Assembly (NCBI GenBank): GCA_028554795.2
Contig: CM068832.1
Coordinates: 83,202,049 to 83,266,048 of the forward strand
DNA length: 64,000 nt
Direction: 5' to 3'
Source of the DNA: Sinohyriopsis cumingii
Lineage: Eukaryota; Mollusca; Bivalvia; Unionida; Unionidae
Shown in pieces: positions 27,360 to 38,742 of this stretch; position 1 is the stretch's first letter; the number at the start of each line of letters is the position of its first letter. The position numbers and the translations under genes were made by a program. The notes under the pieces were generated by a model, which was given only the letters and a program-made list of their open reading frames with translations, did not search any database and was not told the DNA's origin.

Positions 27360-28799
27360 ATTTTCTTTTATAATAGACAGAAACACATACAAAATACAAA
27401 CATGTACTAACATGTTAGGGTAAATTGGTGAGCATCTCTTTTCTAGAGATCAGGTGGGTTCAGAAAAAGTCCGTTTGCTTTTTCTAGTACACCTAATGCC
27501 CACATCTCTCCGCTCCAGCGCCACACAAACAACGTCGACAATATCGATCCCTACAGTAAGGATTGTTTAGGACGGGAAATGCTGACGGATAATATTTTCC
27601 TTCCGAACCACATTTCTCCGTTTTCGTAAATATGAATGTTGTTGCGTCACTCGCTTGTCGACGCTGGATTTTTGGATGCATCTGTTTTGGTACCTGTGAC
27701 CTTGTGGTACTGGCTGCTCTCAATGCTGTTGCTCATGTATTAACTCCACAGTCCAGTAATTTGTATGTGGCATTCTTACTCTTGTCCGTTATGGTATCGT
27801 TTTCACCACGGCCTCTACGTCACCGGTCTTCCGAATCATCAGATTGTCAGTACTATTTTTGTTTGGTCCTCTAGATCGGATTCCTTTTTTAATGCTACCA
27901 TGGACAGATCGTAAGGAGGCGAAGAGAATAGTCAATGTGCACCCGAAGCTCAAAATTGTCTGATCATTTGTTTTGGGTGTTGATGTGACTCACGAACGCG
28001 CAGCTTTATATGCCTGGAATACAGATGTGAAGGAAAACATCTCTTACACAAACTAAAATGCACACGACACACCAGACCAAACACATGGAAAAAATATTGC
28101 GTGGATCTAAAAGAAAATATTTTTAAATTGTGTGATATAAAGACACACTACCCTCACAAAGAAAAACACATCGAAGAACGGAAAGAATTTGCTTTTGGTG
28201 AGAAAACGCAAATGACAAACAGAGCTATACACTAGACGTGCAAACACATACTATCACACAAGTAAGGGTAAGAAGTGGTAATGGACGCACGACTATAACA
28301 TTACATACAAACACCCACTGTAGTAGGAGAAGGACTTTCTTGTTGGGGAAAATGAAAGCAACGATTTACACAAACAAACACCAATTTGTGGCAAGTTGAT
28401 GAGTATCTCTCTTTCTAGAGATATCTCTAGCCCTGAAAAGGTCTGTTTTGTTTTGGCTTTTCCTCCTGAGTTCTTTAATTTCTGTGAGGATGATCCCGTC
28501 TCATTGCTAGCTTTACAACAGGATATATCCTGCTTTGTATGAAAGAGAAAGAGAACGCCTCTGTTTTCGCTCTTCGTTCTACTTTTTCCTGCTGGTTCTC
28601 TTTTTGCCGAATGTTCTGCTGTTGTCTATACTTCTCTGACCACTCTTCTTTCTCCATCATGATGTGTTAACGGAATAAACCCTATATTTTATCTTGTACT
28701 ATTCATGTTCTCCATCGTGTCAGGTGTCTGAATCAGCTTATGCCTCATTCACTGCAGATAATCGTAAGCGTCATTCAATCTTGCTAACTTTGAAGGCAT
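27360..28799 (-). pseudogene. Zinc-finger frame, copy B, with a third partial copy
   Basis: On the minus strand from 28799 the frame opens MPSKLARLNDAYDYL, followed by Lys/Glu/Gln-rich coiled-coil-like sequence (28660-28475: KEEWSEKYRQQQNIRQKENQ) and a basic segment RKSQNKTDLFRARDISRKRD near 28440. Near 28040 it gives SLCKRCFPSHLYSRHIKLRV, a C2H2-like finger with its second Cys displaced. Copy A at 30870-31836 matches each block in order. A further partial copy of the basic segment occurs at about 27480-27430, and the piece KELRRKSQNKTD recurs at 26530-26565. Function unknown; the finger suggests nucleic-acid binding. Confidence 0.5.
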
Positions 28800-28984
28800 G
28801 TTGTTTGTTGAGTAGTCAGCAATTGGTGGCAAGACTTGCGAGCGTGCCGCTTTATTATCCTTAAGGTCGGATGCAATATCGCTGCGATTTGGGAACGTGA
28901 GTGAAAACACGACCCATGATAGAGAAAAAGAGTAGTAAAAATATTAATACGTCAATAATATTGTAAGGGATAGCCATGACTGTG

Positions 28985-29320
28985 CTGATAAAGACACTAC
29001 ACAATATATGTCCATACACCATAAAATTGTTTCCTTGTCATCACATATTATGTAATCTGATTGATACGGCATTTCTTTTCATAAAGTCGGCGATCCATAA
29101 GAATCAAAATAGTCTGCTCTGTTATGGTTGGGAAAGTGGATGGCAATCGAATGGATTGACGGCTTCGTCTGTGCTGATAATACAGGCTGGAATGAGTAAA
29201 TAAGTCCTTTGCATACCACATTATTCCAAGAAGGCTTGTTACAAACTGTGGGTCAGAATGTACATAAGTTTCCAGATATACATTCGTTTTTACAAGAAAT
29301 GATAGTTCATCAATCCACAC
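28985..29320 (-). pseudogene. Adenain-type protease remnant, copy B
   Basis: On the minus strand I see, in shifted frames, CIISTDEAVNPFDCHPL (about 29184-29134) and then NRADYFDSYGSP (about 29122-29086). These are the conserved blocks around the catalytic His and the following Tyr-Phe-Asp-Ser strand of adenovirus-type maturation proteases. The His is still present, but the following Trp is lost and the frame is broken. It lies downstream of the capsid remnant. A related copy lies at 32400-32570. Confidence 0.72.
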
Positions 29321-29329
29321 CTGACATTT

Positions 29330-29640
29330 TCTTGAGAATGTCTGTTAGATAAGGCCCTATGCGGATCGTCTCCTTACTGTATTTCAATACAGCTTTAATG
29401 AGTTTGATCTACAGAGAAATGATTGGAGGGAAGTAACGGTCACTCAAGTCTTGTTACCACTCTCTTAACACCTTATCGTCGGAGATCAGACTACAAGCGT
29501 TATTAAGATACTCTTCCAATCTTTCTTCTTGACTCATCGTCATCAAAATCTGACTAGGATGATCGTTTTGACGTCTAACACAATATGCACGGATCAGAGC
29601 TGTAATTATTTCAGCTACGTCCGTAGCAAAACAAGAGACT
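29330..29640 (-). pseudogene. Decayed frame between capsid and protease remnants
   Basis: The minus strand reads LIRAYCVRRQNDHPSQILM then SQEERLEEYLNNACSLISDD, one stop, and a further open piece ending ETIRIGPYLTDILKKMSG. This looks like a mostly helical protein of about 100 residues. Not identified. It sits between the capsid and protease remnants of element 2. Confidence 0.4.
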
Positions 29641-29649
29641 AAATAGTAT

Positions 29650-30330
29650 TCTTGTTCTGGCCATCTCAACATAGACGTCCTCACCATTCTTCTTCTGTAG
29701 TTTTATTTTCGTCGTGTTCTGGCCCAAACTACCCTCGTCATCCATTAGGATTGTTTGTGTTCCATTTCTCCTAATAGTCTAGAACCACATCTCTTAAACT
29801 CCTACATAATCGTCGTAAGGAATGATATGTCCGATGGTGGTATCTAGTGATAAACAATGTTATACAGTGACAAACAATGTCTCAAAAAATATTCTGAGCG
29901 AAGTTAGATTCAATTGGTCTGGTAAATAACGTCCGGTCATCTCGAGAGACTTCTGTATTAGAAATATTGAAGAATTTAAACTCAAAAGGAAGTTGATAGT
30001 GGGGTACGTTGAGGTTGCATTGCGAACGATGCCGATGAGTAAACGTTTGGGTAACTGTCCTTCGAAAAGATGATGTTCTATCTTTGATTGGAGTTCAGAG
30101 ATCTATGGTGAAAGTGTTCACTTCCACTCATTTTTTTCGGATACTTGGCTGTCTTACTACTGGAAGTTTGGTGTCATTTCCCACTTTTGTAACACTTCGA
30201 CACGTATATGATGGTGTAGTTCTCGTTAGCATTATCCATTATCCATTAACTGCTGTTCAACCTGAACCATCTACTTTTGTGAAACCATCAAGGTTACTTA
30301 ACACAGTTATTTGGAAGAGAATACTTGATT
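29650..30330 (-). pseudogene. Polinton major capsid (F54H12.2-like) remnant
   Basis: The double-jelly-roll major capsid protein forms the icosahedral shell. In order on the minus strand I see TAKYPKK (about 30153), VEVNTFTI (about 30120), LFEGQLPKRLLIGIVRNAT (about 30070-30010), PFEFKFFNISNTEVSRDD (about 29985-29930), RPIESNFAQNIF, then IGHIIPYDDYV (about 29825) and VYVEMARTR (about 29660). This order and spacing match the C-terminal jelly roll of the F54H12.2-type capsid family. At least four frameshifts and several stops break it. The N-terminal jelly roll should lie above 30330 but is too decayed to read. Confidence 0.82.
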
Positions 30331-30869
30331 TGGAAAGACAGGGATGTCTTAAGAGATGAAGAGTAGATACCACTTGACCACTTATGCTAACATGAGTTTA
30401 TGGCAATTCAGATCTATAGTAGGTGACGAAATGTCGATGATATCTGGTTTTAATGAAACCCAACAATGTTTATGACCAACAGCCTTCAAGATTCCGTATT
30501 ATTTAGATGATTTGACATATGCGACTTTTTCACATATGCGACTTTGACCTTTTTCTTAATATGGATGAATATATTGCACTCAGGTAGTTATATGTGAACG
30601 ATGGGGTTACAAATGACGCTTGGGGGTCATAAGATAAATCCTATTTTAAATGAGTATATAGTTTTAACATCGGAATAGTTGTATGGGGTCAAAAGTGATT
30701 ATAAGGTCCCAAAGTAATCGTGTTACAAGTGGCTGACCTCATCAGGGGTGACATAGTAACTTTGTTAGAGTTGATTTCAATTTTAACCACTTTAGATACG
30801 TATGTAAAATCCTGTGTTAAATGACTCCATAGGTTGATCATGGGAATCTATTCCTTCTACTTCTTCTTT

Positions 30870-31836
30870 AGTCAAAATTATTTCCGCAGTTTCTTCCATG
30901 AATACGTATTTTTGGTGACTATATTTTCTTCCTCGTTAGGGACCCACTCTGGATGAAGCAATTGCTTAAACTTTTCATTGACCTTCATTCTGTTGCTATT
31001 GAGGCGTTGCATGTCCCTTTCTTTCTTCAAACATTCCTTTTCCTGTTAGTCCTCGTTCCAGTTAGCAGTTTTCTTCTCAGCTTCTTCAGCTATGCATTCA
31101 TTCATTAGACATTTGGCTTAGGGTGTAGCACTGAGCATGTGAAGCTGTTTTAACCCTACAATCAAGTTTACTGCTTCTTGCAATTTGCCCATTGTACACC
31201 ACTGAGCTAAAATGTATTCTTTCCTTGTTGACGACGAAAGATACAAATGATGAACGTGTCGCTTAATATGCGTGAAATACATCCTCGATGGAAAACGTCC
31301 CTCACACAAACTACATTTTGCGTTGCATAGAAGACATATAGTTCTAAAAAGAAATATGACCAGAACGTAAAGGAAAGTATGCCTGTATTTTACTACAAAT
31401 TAACTATACTTCATATTGTCCCGCTACCAAGACAAGCCAGCAAGACAAACACCTAACATACAAACATCATTTTGTTTTGGCAAAGTTGATTAGTAGCTCT
31501 TTTCTAGAGATGTGGTATCTCTGAAACGGCATCTTTCTCTCCAGTATACATAGTGCCAACACATAGCACGTCTAGCACTAAACATACAGCGTTTACTCCA
31601 TTAATCACATCCACACGGATCGATGGAGATGTGAAACGTTGAAGGAGCCTGCGTTGCTTCCCTACAACAAGCCTCCTTTTGGGAGACTCTGACGTTTGTT
31701 TCCTTTGTGATTTCCATTTATGTCTTGCAATATTTTCAAGATAATCGTGTTCCTCCTTTCAAAAAAGTTGAGGTTCTACCTGATACGGTGCAGATGCACA
31801 TAGGCTTCATACAGTCTCACTATCTTTGAAGTCATG
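30870..31836 (-). pseudogene. Zinc-finger frame, copy A
   Basis: From 31836 the minus strand reads MTSKIVRLYEAYVHLH, then a basic coiled-coil-like region (HDYLENIARHKWKSQRKQ), then from about 31318 CSLCEGRFPSRMYFTHIKRH, a C2H2-like finger, and LAQWCTMGKLQEAVNLIVG. After a gap it continues with a Lys/Glu-rich stretch ending in LLHPEWVPNEEENIV (about 30930). Broken by stops. It is the better preserved of two copies (the other lies at 27360-28799). Family unknown. Confidence 0.55.
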
Positions 31837-32399
31837 GTGCTTGTTGACCAGTCAATGATGGGTGGCCTGACCAGCAAATGCACCAGTGTGTAGGCCTAAG
31901 GTATGGAAAAACAATCACAGCGATTCGTCAACGTGAAGGAAAATGACAATGATCGATAAAGAGGATAGTAAAAGGCCACATTCATACAGTTTCAATAAAA
32001 ATCATCAAAACATTTTTGTAAACAAAATCAACATTTTAATTACAATCGAATCTTCTCAAACACAAAATGCAAATCAATAATTTCAGTTTTAAATCGGAAT
32101 GTATTTACAGGGTTGCCAACGTTCTGGAATCAAACCTGTCTTCCAATGATATGTGTAGCATTGCTATCGATGCGCACTAAGTTTGTGAGCTAAAAACAAG
32201 GGATAAACCATAAGCTTCACAAAAACATCTTTCTTGAGTACACACGATCAAGACAAGTCACTAAATTTTCTAAAGGATATCCAAGAATACGTTGATGTTG
32301 AAAAATACCTCAATATTGTCCACAAACATTGGTGTCTCTTTCTTGTAACCTCATCTATTGAATCTAGTCGATTCATCATTTCTTATCACCAGGTCAATG

Positions 32400-32570
32400 A
32401 AGTTGTCCTCAAAGGCAATGATCCACAAGAATTATAATAGACCATGCTGTAATGATTGGGATGGTAGGAGATGAACCGATGAAGCAATGGATGATAATGT
32501 TCTTTTTGTGATGAGGTTGTTTATCTTTAGCATACACGACATGACTCCAGAAAATTCCTAAAATTACATA
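32400..32570 (-). pseudogene. Adenain-type protease remnant, copy A (partial)
   Basis: The minus strand near 32480-32400 reads SYHPNHYSMVYYNSCGSLPL, which matches copy B's NHNRADYFDSYGSP block both in protein and DNA (CATCCCAATCATTACAG against TTTCCCAACCATAACAG). Only this block is clear, so the call depends on the similarity to copy B. Confidence 0.5.
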
Positions 32571-33769
32571 TTCTTGCCACCGTGGAAAACACAAAACATC
32601 TCATCAAGAGGCAATCCCATATTTGAAAATTGAATACCAAACAAAAATCTATTTGCACCATTACATAAATTTTTTATTTGACACTCAGCACATCGTTTAA
32701 AAATCAATATTGACAGAACAATTGCTAAAATGTTGCAAAAGCATGTTCACTGAAGTAGTTGAAAGCTTGAATATCTCGTACGTCTTGATCAACTGATTTC
32801 AAGATATTACTAGTGTAAATATATCTTTTAAGCGTAATCATTTATTAGTGCAGAATGAGGTGATATTAATTTTAAAAGAATTATCAACTGAAAACAATAT
32901 CTAATTTTTAAACAACATTGAATTATTGACATCTGACATGACTGTTTAAAACAAGCAAATACAAAGCTACCCATTCTAAATATTAGTTATAAGTTTTCAA
33001 AAGCATATATCTATGTATATGCAAATTATATTGCGTGAATAATCCTTGTTCGTGATTGTGGGTAGATTTTTGCCACATTTTTTATATATTTGCTAAAGCT
33101 TAAGATCAACGTCCAGCCTTTTATTCTAGTTTGCTATATTCTAAACAGCGCACTTGTTTACTATATTTTTTGAAATTTTCATTATATTTTCAAAAAATGC
33201 TAGATAAACAATTATTCTATTTTTTGTGTTCTATTTGTTGAATCATTTACTGTTTTGTTTAGATATGTTCTAGGAGAATTATTTATTTAAGCTATTCGTT
33301 GGAATTATTAATTCATTCTGTTGACTAAAACACAACTTTGGGATTACGGAAGATTCATTCGAAGACATTCTGAAATATATTACAATACTCAAATTTTCAC
33401 TTTCGATTCTTAGGAAATAAATTATTTGTTGAATTTTATTAAATTTCTTGGTTTATCGTACTTTCTGTGACAGAGTTTTAAGCCACAGAGTCACAACCCA
33501 TTGAATAATAATTCTGTTTAATGTTTTCCTTTTTAAAAACTAATTATCAAATATAGTGACTTCACGTCGTTGTAGTGCAATACATTCAGATGTACATGAA
33601 AGAATTGTCGTGAGAGCTGTAGTTCATTTATATAAAACATACCAGTTTATTTCGGAATTTATTGATAAGCATCGATATTTATTGAAGTATGGAGATGGTG
33701 AAACCCGACTAGGGTAAACATTATTTTCATATCAATACCACTTATAGCGGAATGAGCAGAATGTGTATT

Positions 33770-34450
33770 GCTTGGTATATCTATATTTTGGTAACTCCTG
33801 GACCATAACTTTAGTTCATTTTATATTTTTTATTCCTCGCAATGTGTAGAGACTATGCTTAGTTCTGCCTTGCCTACGTGACTGGGGCATAATATTGCAT
33901 AGGATTTATAAATAGATGTTCACGTATATGTGGAAACGTAGTAACAATAAACTTAATAATAAGACTTAAAATGGCACCTATGTTGTGGTTTCTCAGTGAC
34001 TATTGAGATATCGATGTTTAAAAAATAAATGCTTGGCTTCCCCTTGGTTACGCGAGGTCATGTGAACAGGCTTAATTCGACGTAAAATCAACAATGTATA
34101 TTTTCAAGTGGGGTCTATAGCAAAGTACAGTTGCAATATACGGTGTATGTAAGAAGAACGTTAAGCAAGCAGATGCATTTCTATATTTGGAGTCATGCAC
34201 ACTTATTGTTTCTCTTTTAAGTCTGTATCCGTATTTCATATTGTATTTACATATTTCACGAGAGGAAAAAAAATTTTTTAGACTGTTCAATGGAAATAAG
34301 AAGTGCTCATTATTTTGGACTAAAATATTATTCTGGAGCTGTTAGAAATTATTAAAAGAAATTCTGAACAACTCCATCTTGACATCGTCATGGTTCCTGG
34401 AGGATCAGTACATTTCCGGTATTAAGATTTGTAAGGAACATGCTATTCAT
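33770..34450. repeat. Right copy of diverged direct repeat flanking element 2
   Basis: Matches 26640-27345 at two anchors in the same order: GTAACTCCTGG with AATATTGCATAGGATTTATA near 33790-33915, and ATTCTGAACAACTCCATCTTG with GGATCAGTA near 34360-34420. Offset between copies is about 7.1 kb at both anchors. Confidence 0.55.
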
Positions 34451-36182
34451 TTAGGACTTACATCGTCCTTTATAAGGACAAGTCTGTATTCACTTCATAA
34501 TAATGTACGTTCCTCCCATATTTTTGTATTATATAACTTTGATAATTAAATTGTTTAAGTTTTATCAAACTTGTTTGTTTTTGGTTCTGTTATGTTAGTT
34601 AAGTATGTGCCCATAGCGTTGTAACAGTATAAGTGTGTGTGTCTGATCTAAGCGAGAGACTGGATTATCCGATTCACTCAAAAAAGTAAATTTTGTTGTT
34701 GGGTCTACTATATTGTTCAAGTCTTGATATGACGTAACCACGGTTCTCACAAATTTGGCCAAGTTCATCTCTAAAATCAATGTTATTATTCATGTCTCCC
34801 ATCATATACATATTTGCTTTATTAGCATTTTGTTTACAAAAAAACTCATTTTATCAAAGTCGAACCCAACGCCGAATTATCACAGTTCTCGTACAAACAA
34901 ATATGAGATACAGTTACTATGTCCTCATAATTTAGATATTTCTAGAATTCCAGTGATAATAATAATGTACTATTACCAATTATGCATAGTTGAGTCCAAC
35001 TAAAGCAAAAGTATGAACACCAGAGTTTAATTCCTTCTGTGAGACAAGTCTGTCGAACCAACCTTATTTTTCTTTCACTCATGCGCATTCAAATGCTCAG
35101 GAGTAATTTTTAAGCTGGGTTACGAATAATATTCCTTATCTTGGTTGGTCTACCTCCAGAATAAATCTCAATATGGGAGCGAATGTGAGATTCTAGATTT
35201 TCATGGGCAAATCTTGTCACAAATATTAAATTGCTGCCATGTTAGATTTATTGTGCTCATGGAGAGGTCGCTGTTTTACCAATACTAATTTGGGCATGCT
35301 TCGGAACTGGTTTGGGCATGGTACATTTGCAGTCGCATCAGTTGTCCTCTATATAGATTTGAGTCGCATCGTTTCAGGACATGTCCAGCTCTCTCGTAAT
35401 GTTTGTTCGACATAGATCTAATACATTTATAGAAAGCTTTCGAAATCCTCACCTGATGTATTGGCGTGTTCTGAAGATTGTGTTGCCTGTTAATTCAACA
35501 TTATCTGAAGTATCATTATTCTGCTCATTAACCTATGGGAATTTCGATTTTGTTCGAGTTCATGCATTTTGTAGTGACATGAATGTTTAGAAGTAACAAT
35601 TCTTGCTGTCAAATGCTTGGGTAGAGTGTTTGCCTAATATAATGATTTATCAGTTCTTATTTATGTTTTAGTGTAGTCTCACTTTGTGTGGAATTGACGT
35701 TCAGAATCATGTCGCACTGAAGTGTTCGAATTATTAACACGAGGTGGCAGGATACGTTGACTGAGTACATTCATATTAATGTTTCATTTAGTCTCCGATT
35801 TAGTTTGATATTTTACACCTAGTTCAATAAAGCTCGCACAAAAACAAACTTGTATGACGCAGAAGATATACTTGATAGATCAATGCATAAAAGGTTGACC
35901 TACGTAGGTTCGATATGTATTTCTTTGTTACTTGAAGATTTATCATTGTGCTTTCTTTATCATTATAAAGTCTAGTTGTGCCATTGAAAATATAACCCGC
36001 ATAGCTGTTTCGATATCACTGCAAAAATATTTGTCAACCAAATAGTTTAACTACATTTGTATAAAAGGGACACTTCTTTCTAGAAAAGGTTTAACTGCCT
36101 ATCGATTGTATGGAAGCGCAAGTTATATTTCAACAGTCCCAAAGATCACACTTTATTTAATTAGGAAACTGTATTTTCTCAG
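34451..36182. other. Intron DNA, nothing recognised
   Basis: AT-rich, with a normal acceptor (TGTATTTTCTCAG) at the end. Short open frames at 34755-35003 and 35381-35590 have no features. Confidence 0.5.
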
Positions 36183-36293
36183 CATCAAGTACTGCAATCC
36201 CTGGCGCAAACGCAATACATTCTTCTGCCTCTTCAATTCGGAATGTTAATACAACTGCAGCTAATGTTCCAACAAGAAGAACATCTGAAAGAG
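36183..36293 (+). CDS. Exon e: Ser/Thr-rich juxtamembrane stalk
   Basis: This exon of 37 codons is phase 1 at both ends, with acceptor TTTTCTCAG and donor GTCAGT. It encodes an Ala/Ser/Thr/Asn-rich, Cys-free segment (for example AIHSSASSIRNVNTTAAN) suited to O-glycosylation, with one NTT N-glycosylation site, as expected for a stalk between lectin-like domains and membrane. It lacks a domain of its own; the assignment rests on phase, composition and the transmembrane exon that follows. Confidence 0.72.
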
Positions 36294-36389
36294 GTCAGTG
36301 AAGTTACAATGTACTAAACAATTTTTTTTTAGATGTAACGGGGAATAAGGGTCGTTAGGTAAATAAGCTATATCATTTTATTTACGTTA

Positions 36390-36390
<1 letters not shown>

Positions 36391-36442
<52 letters not shown>

Positions 36443-36535
36443 CTCTCTCTCTATATATATATATATATGTATATATATGTATTTATATATGTATATATAT
36501 ATGTATATATATGTATTTATATATGTATATATATA
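36391..36535. repeat. (TATC)n, (CT)n and (TA)n composite microsatellite
   Basis: ATCT tetranucleotides pass into CT, then into AT mixed with GTATAT and TTTATAT units. Confidence 0.97.
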
Positions 36536-38354
36536 ATTGAAATTTCAGAATAGATTTCTGTTTTCAAATAATGAAATACCAATTCTTGTATATTTCTAGC
36601 AAATTGGAATAATTACAAATTATTTATATTCCCGACCCCCAAAGGCGTTTATTCCTTTGCTGACAAGAAGTTCAACCTAAGTTATTTACTGATTGAGAAT
36701 AACTTATATATTTAGAAAAAAAACTAGTATCAGCTAGAAATGAAAATATAGTTTCATCCTGTGATTAGTGAAAATGGTTTATGTTATAATAGTGGAAACG
36801 AGAATAAAACAAACTAATTAGCTCAGTAGGAAAAATAGCCATTTTGATATTCGTATCCTTTTAAGTCAAGTGTCATAATGTCACAAACCGAGAATATTTG
36901 CTATTTGAATTACCATTTTCATACATAGTTTGACATATTTTAATGAATATGTATTTAAATCGGTGATGGATATTTCTGCACAAAAGTTTGAGTCCATTAT
37001 TACTACGTAGTCAGTAGGGATTAAATCAGTCTGCTGATGGAGTCCTTAGTGCGAGGACAAAAGCTTCAGGGGAACTTTCGCTATACTGTTTGTATATGTA
37101 ATTGAACAGTTAAAACCTTGTCAAACATGAATGGACATACTATCAAATCAAATAGCTAATTTAATCATATTTTGTTATCAATTATTTTCAACATTTAATT
37201 GTTAAGGTGTTCCTGCTTATTCGAAATCTAGCTTTTTATAGATCTGCAACTTCTCTGAAACAGTGCATGATATTCTTTTTGAATCGACAAAAACACTTGA
37301 ATTTTTTTAATACGGTTGTTATATATTATAACTACATAGAACCATGTTTCTCTGCCATCTAATTTATAAAGCAGCATATATATGTTGACAAGATAGCATT
37401 TGTTTGATCTCATTAAGAACTGTTACGTTTTTCAGCAAGTAGCTTTTAGCCATTATTTTTGTTGCGAATGGATATTATAAATTCTTTTCGTCGATAGTGA
37501 ACGTACTATTCACTCCACACACTATACAATAAAAAATGTCTGATGTGATCCATATATTTGTCCAAATGCTCTGGAGGCTCGACGATTTCTTTCCTTGGTT
37601 TTATTTTCAAGAAACCAATATATTGTGGAGGAAGTTGACGAGGGTGTTGTTTGTTATAAAGAACTGTTCAAAACTGGCATATCCCTATATTAAAATGCAA
37701 ACCACGAAATGAGTCGCCCAGTACTTTACAGGAATATGATATAAACCTATAATTCTGGAATAGTAATTTATTGTTGAATTCGTTTTTATGGATTGCACGG
37801 TTAATATATTAATAGTTCTTTTCTTTAAGTCAGTTTATTTTAATACGACTGCTGAGATTTATATGTATTAGAACAAAGGTATGCACTATTGTATTGGATG
37901 ATTCGAGCAAATCGTTTACCCCTCCCAACGCAAGAAAACATTATTTCCTTTTAATATATCACAGCAATAAGTTCACTAAGTTTATTAAAAGATGGCATCG
38001 TCATAATAGAGCGATAGTATTAGGTCATTGTACATCACTACATTCATTATATATTTCTGTTGTACAAAATGAATCTTGTATCTTAAATCTATACTGGGTG
38101 AGACGCCCAAGCATCGAGTCCGATATTTTTACACATCATTAACGAGTGCATTAAAAACAGATATTGAAATGTAAAGTGTAAATAGCCCGTTTAGTGTACA
38201 TCTTTTAGTCTTCTTGAAAAAATGTAAATATGATCAACGTAAATCAGTATTTGGTCATCTATGAAAATGCAAAAGATAACGGATGGTTTGGATTGAAAGC
38301 TGAAAAGAGTCGATATGCTATTAGTGGAATATGACGAATAAACCTATATAGAAA
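36536..38354. other. Intron DNA, nothing recognised
   Basis: AT-rich with no convincing exon. Short open frames at 37228-37413 and 37894-38142 show no domains. Confidence 0.5.
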
Positions 38355-38355
38355 T

Positions 38356-38742
38356 GTTTTGGTGCATTCATAGTTATTTGTTTGGTACATTCATAGTTAT
38401 TTGTTTTGGTACACTCATAGTTATTTGTTTGGTACATTCATAGTTATTTGTTTTGGTACATTTATAGTTATTTGTTTGGTACATTCATAGTTATTTGTTT
38501 TGGTACATTCATAGTTATTTGTTTGGTACATTCATAGTTATTTGTTTTGGTACATTTATGGTTATTTGTTTGGTACATTCATAGTTATTTGTTTTGGTAC
38601 ATTCATAGTTTTTTGTTTTGGTACATTTATAGTTATTTGTTTGGTACATTCATAGTTATTTGTTTTGGTACATTCATAGTTATTTGTTTTGGTACATTCA
38701 TAGTTATTTGTTTTGGTACACTTATAGTTATTTGTTTGGTTC
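38356..38742. repeat. 21-22 bp minisatellite, about 18 copies
   Basis: Tandem units of GGTACATTCATAGTTATTTG plus TT or TTTT; 21- and 22-base versions alternate in the first half. The open frames on both strands over it only reflect the repeat. Confidence 0.97.

Larger units (their letters stand above)
26480..32600 (-). mobile_element. Decayed Maverick/Polinton-like element 2, antisense in intron
   Basis: Minus-strand remnants lie in this order from high to low coordinate: protease copy A, zinc-finger frame A, major capsid protein, an unidentified frame, protease copy B, zinc-finger frame B. The capsid and protease remnants are diagnostic of Polinton/Maverick or related adintovirus-like elements. 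The block lies within the host intron 26038-36182, opposite to the receptor gene. Diverged direct repeats flank it (26640-27345 and 33770-34450). DNA polymerase B and integrase were not found. The orientation is opposite to element 1, and host exons lie between the two, so they are separate insertions. Confidence 0.72.
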
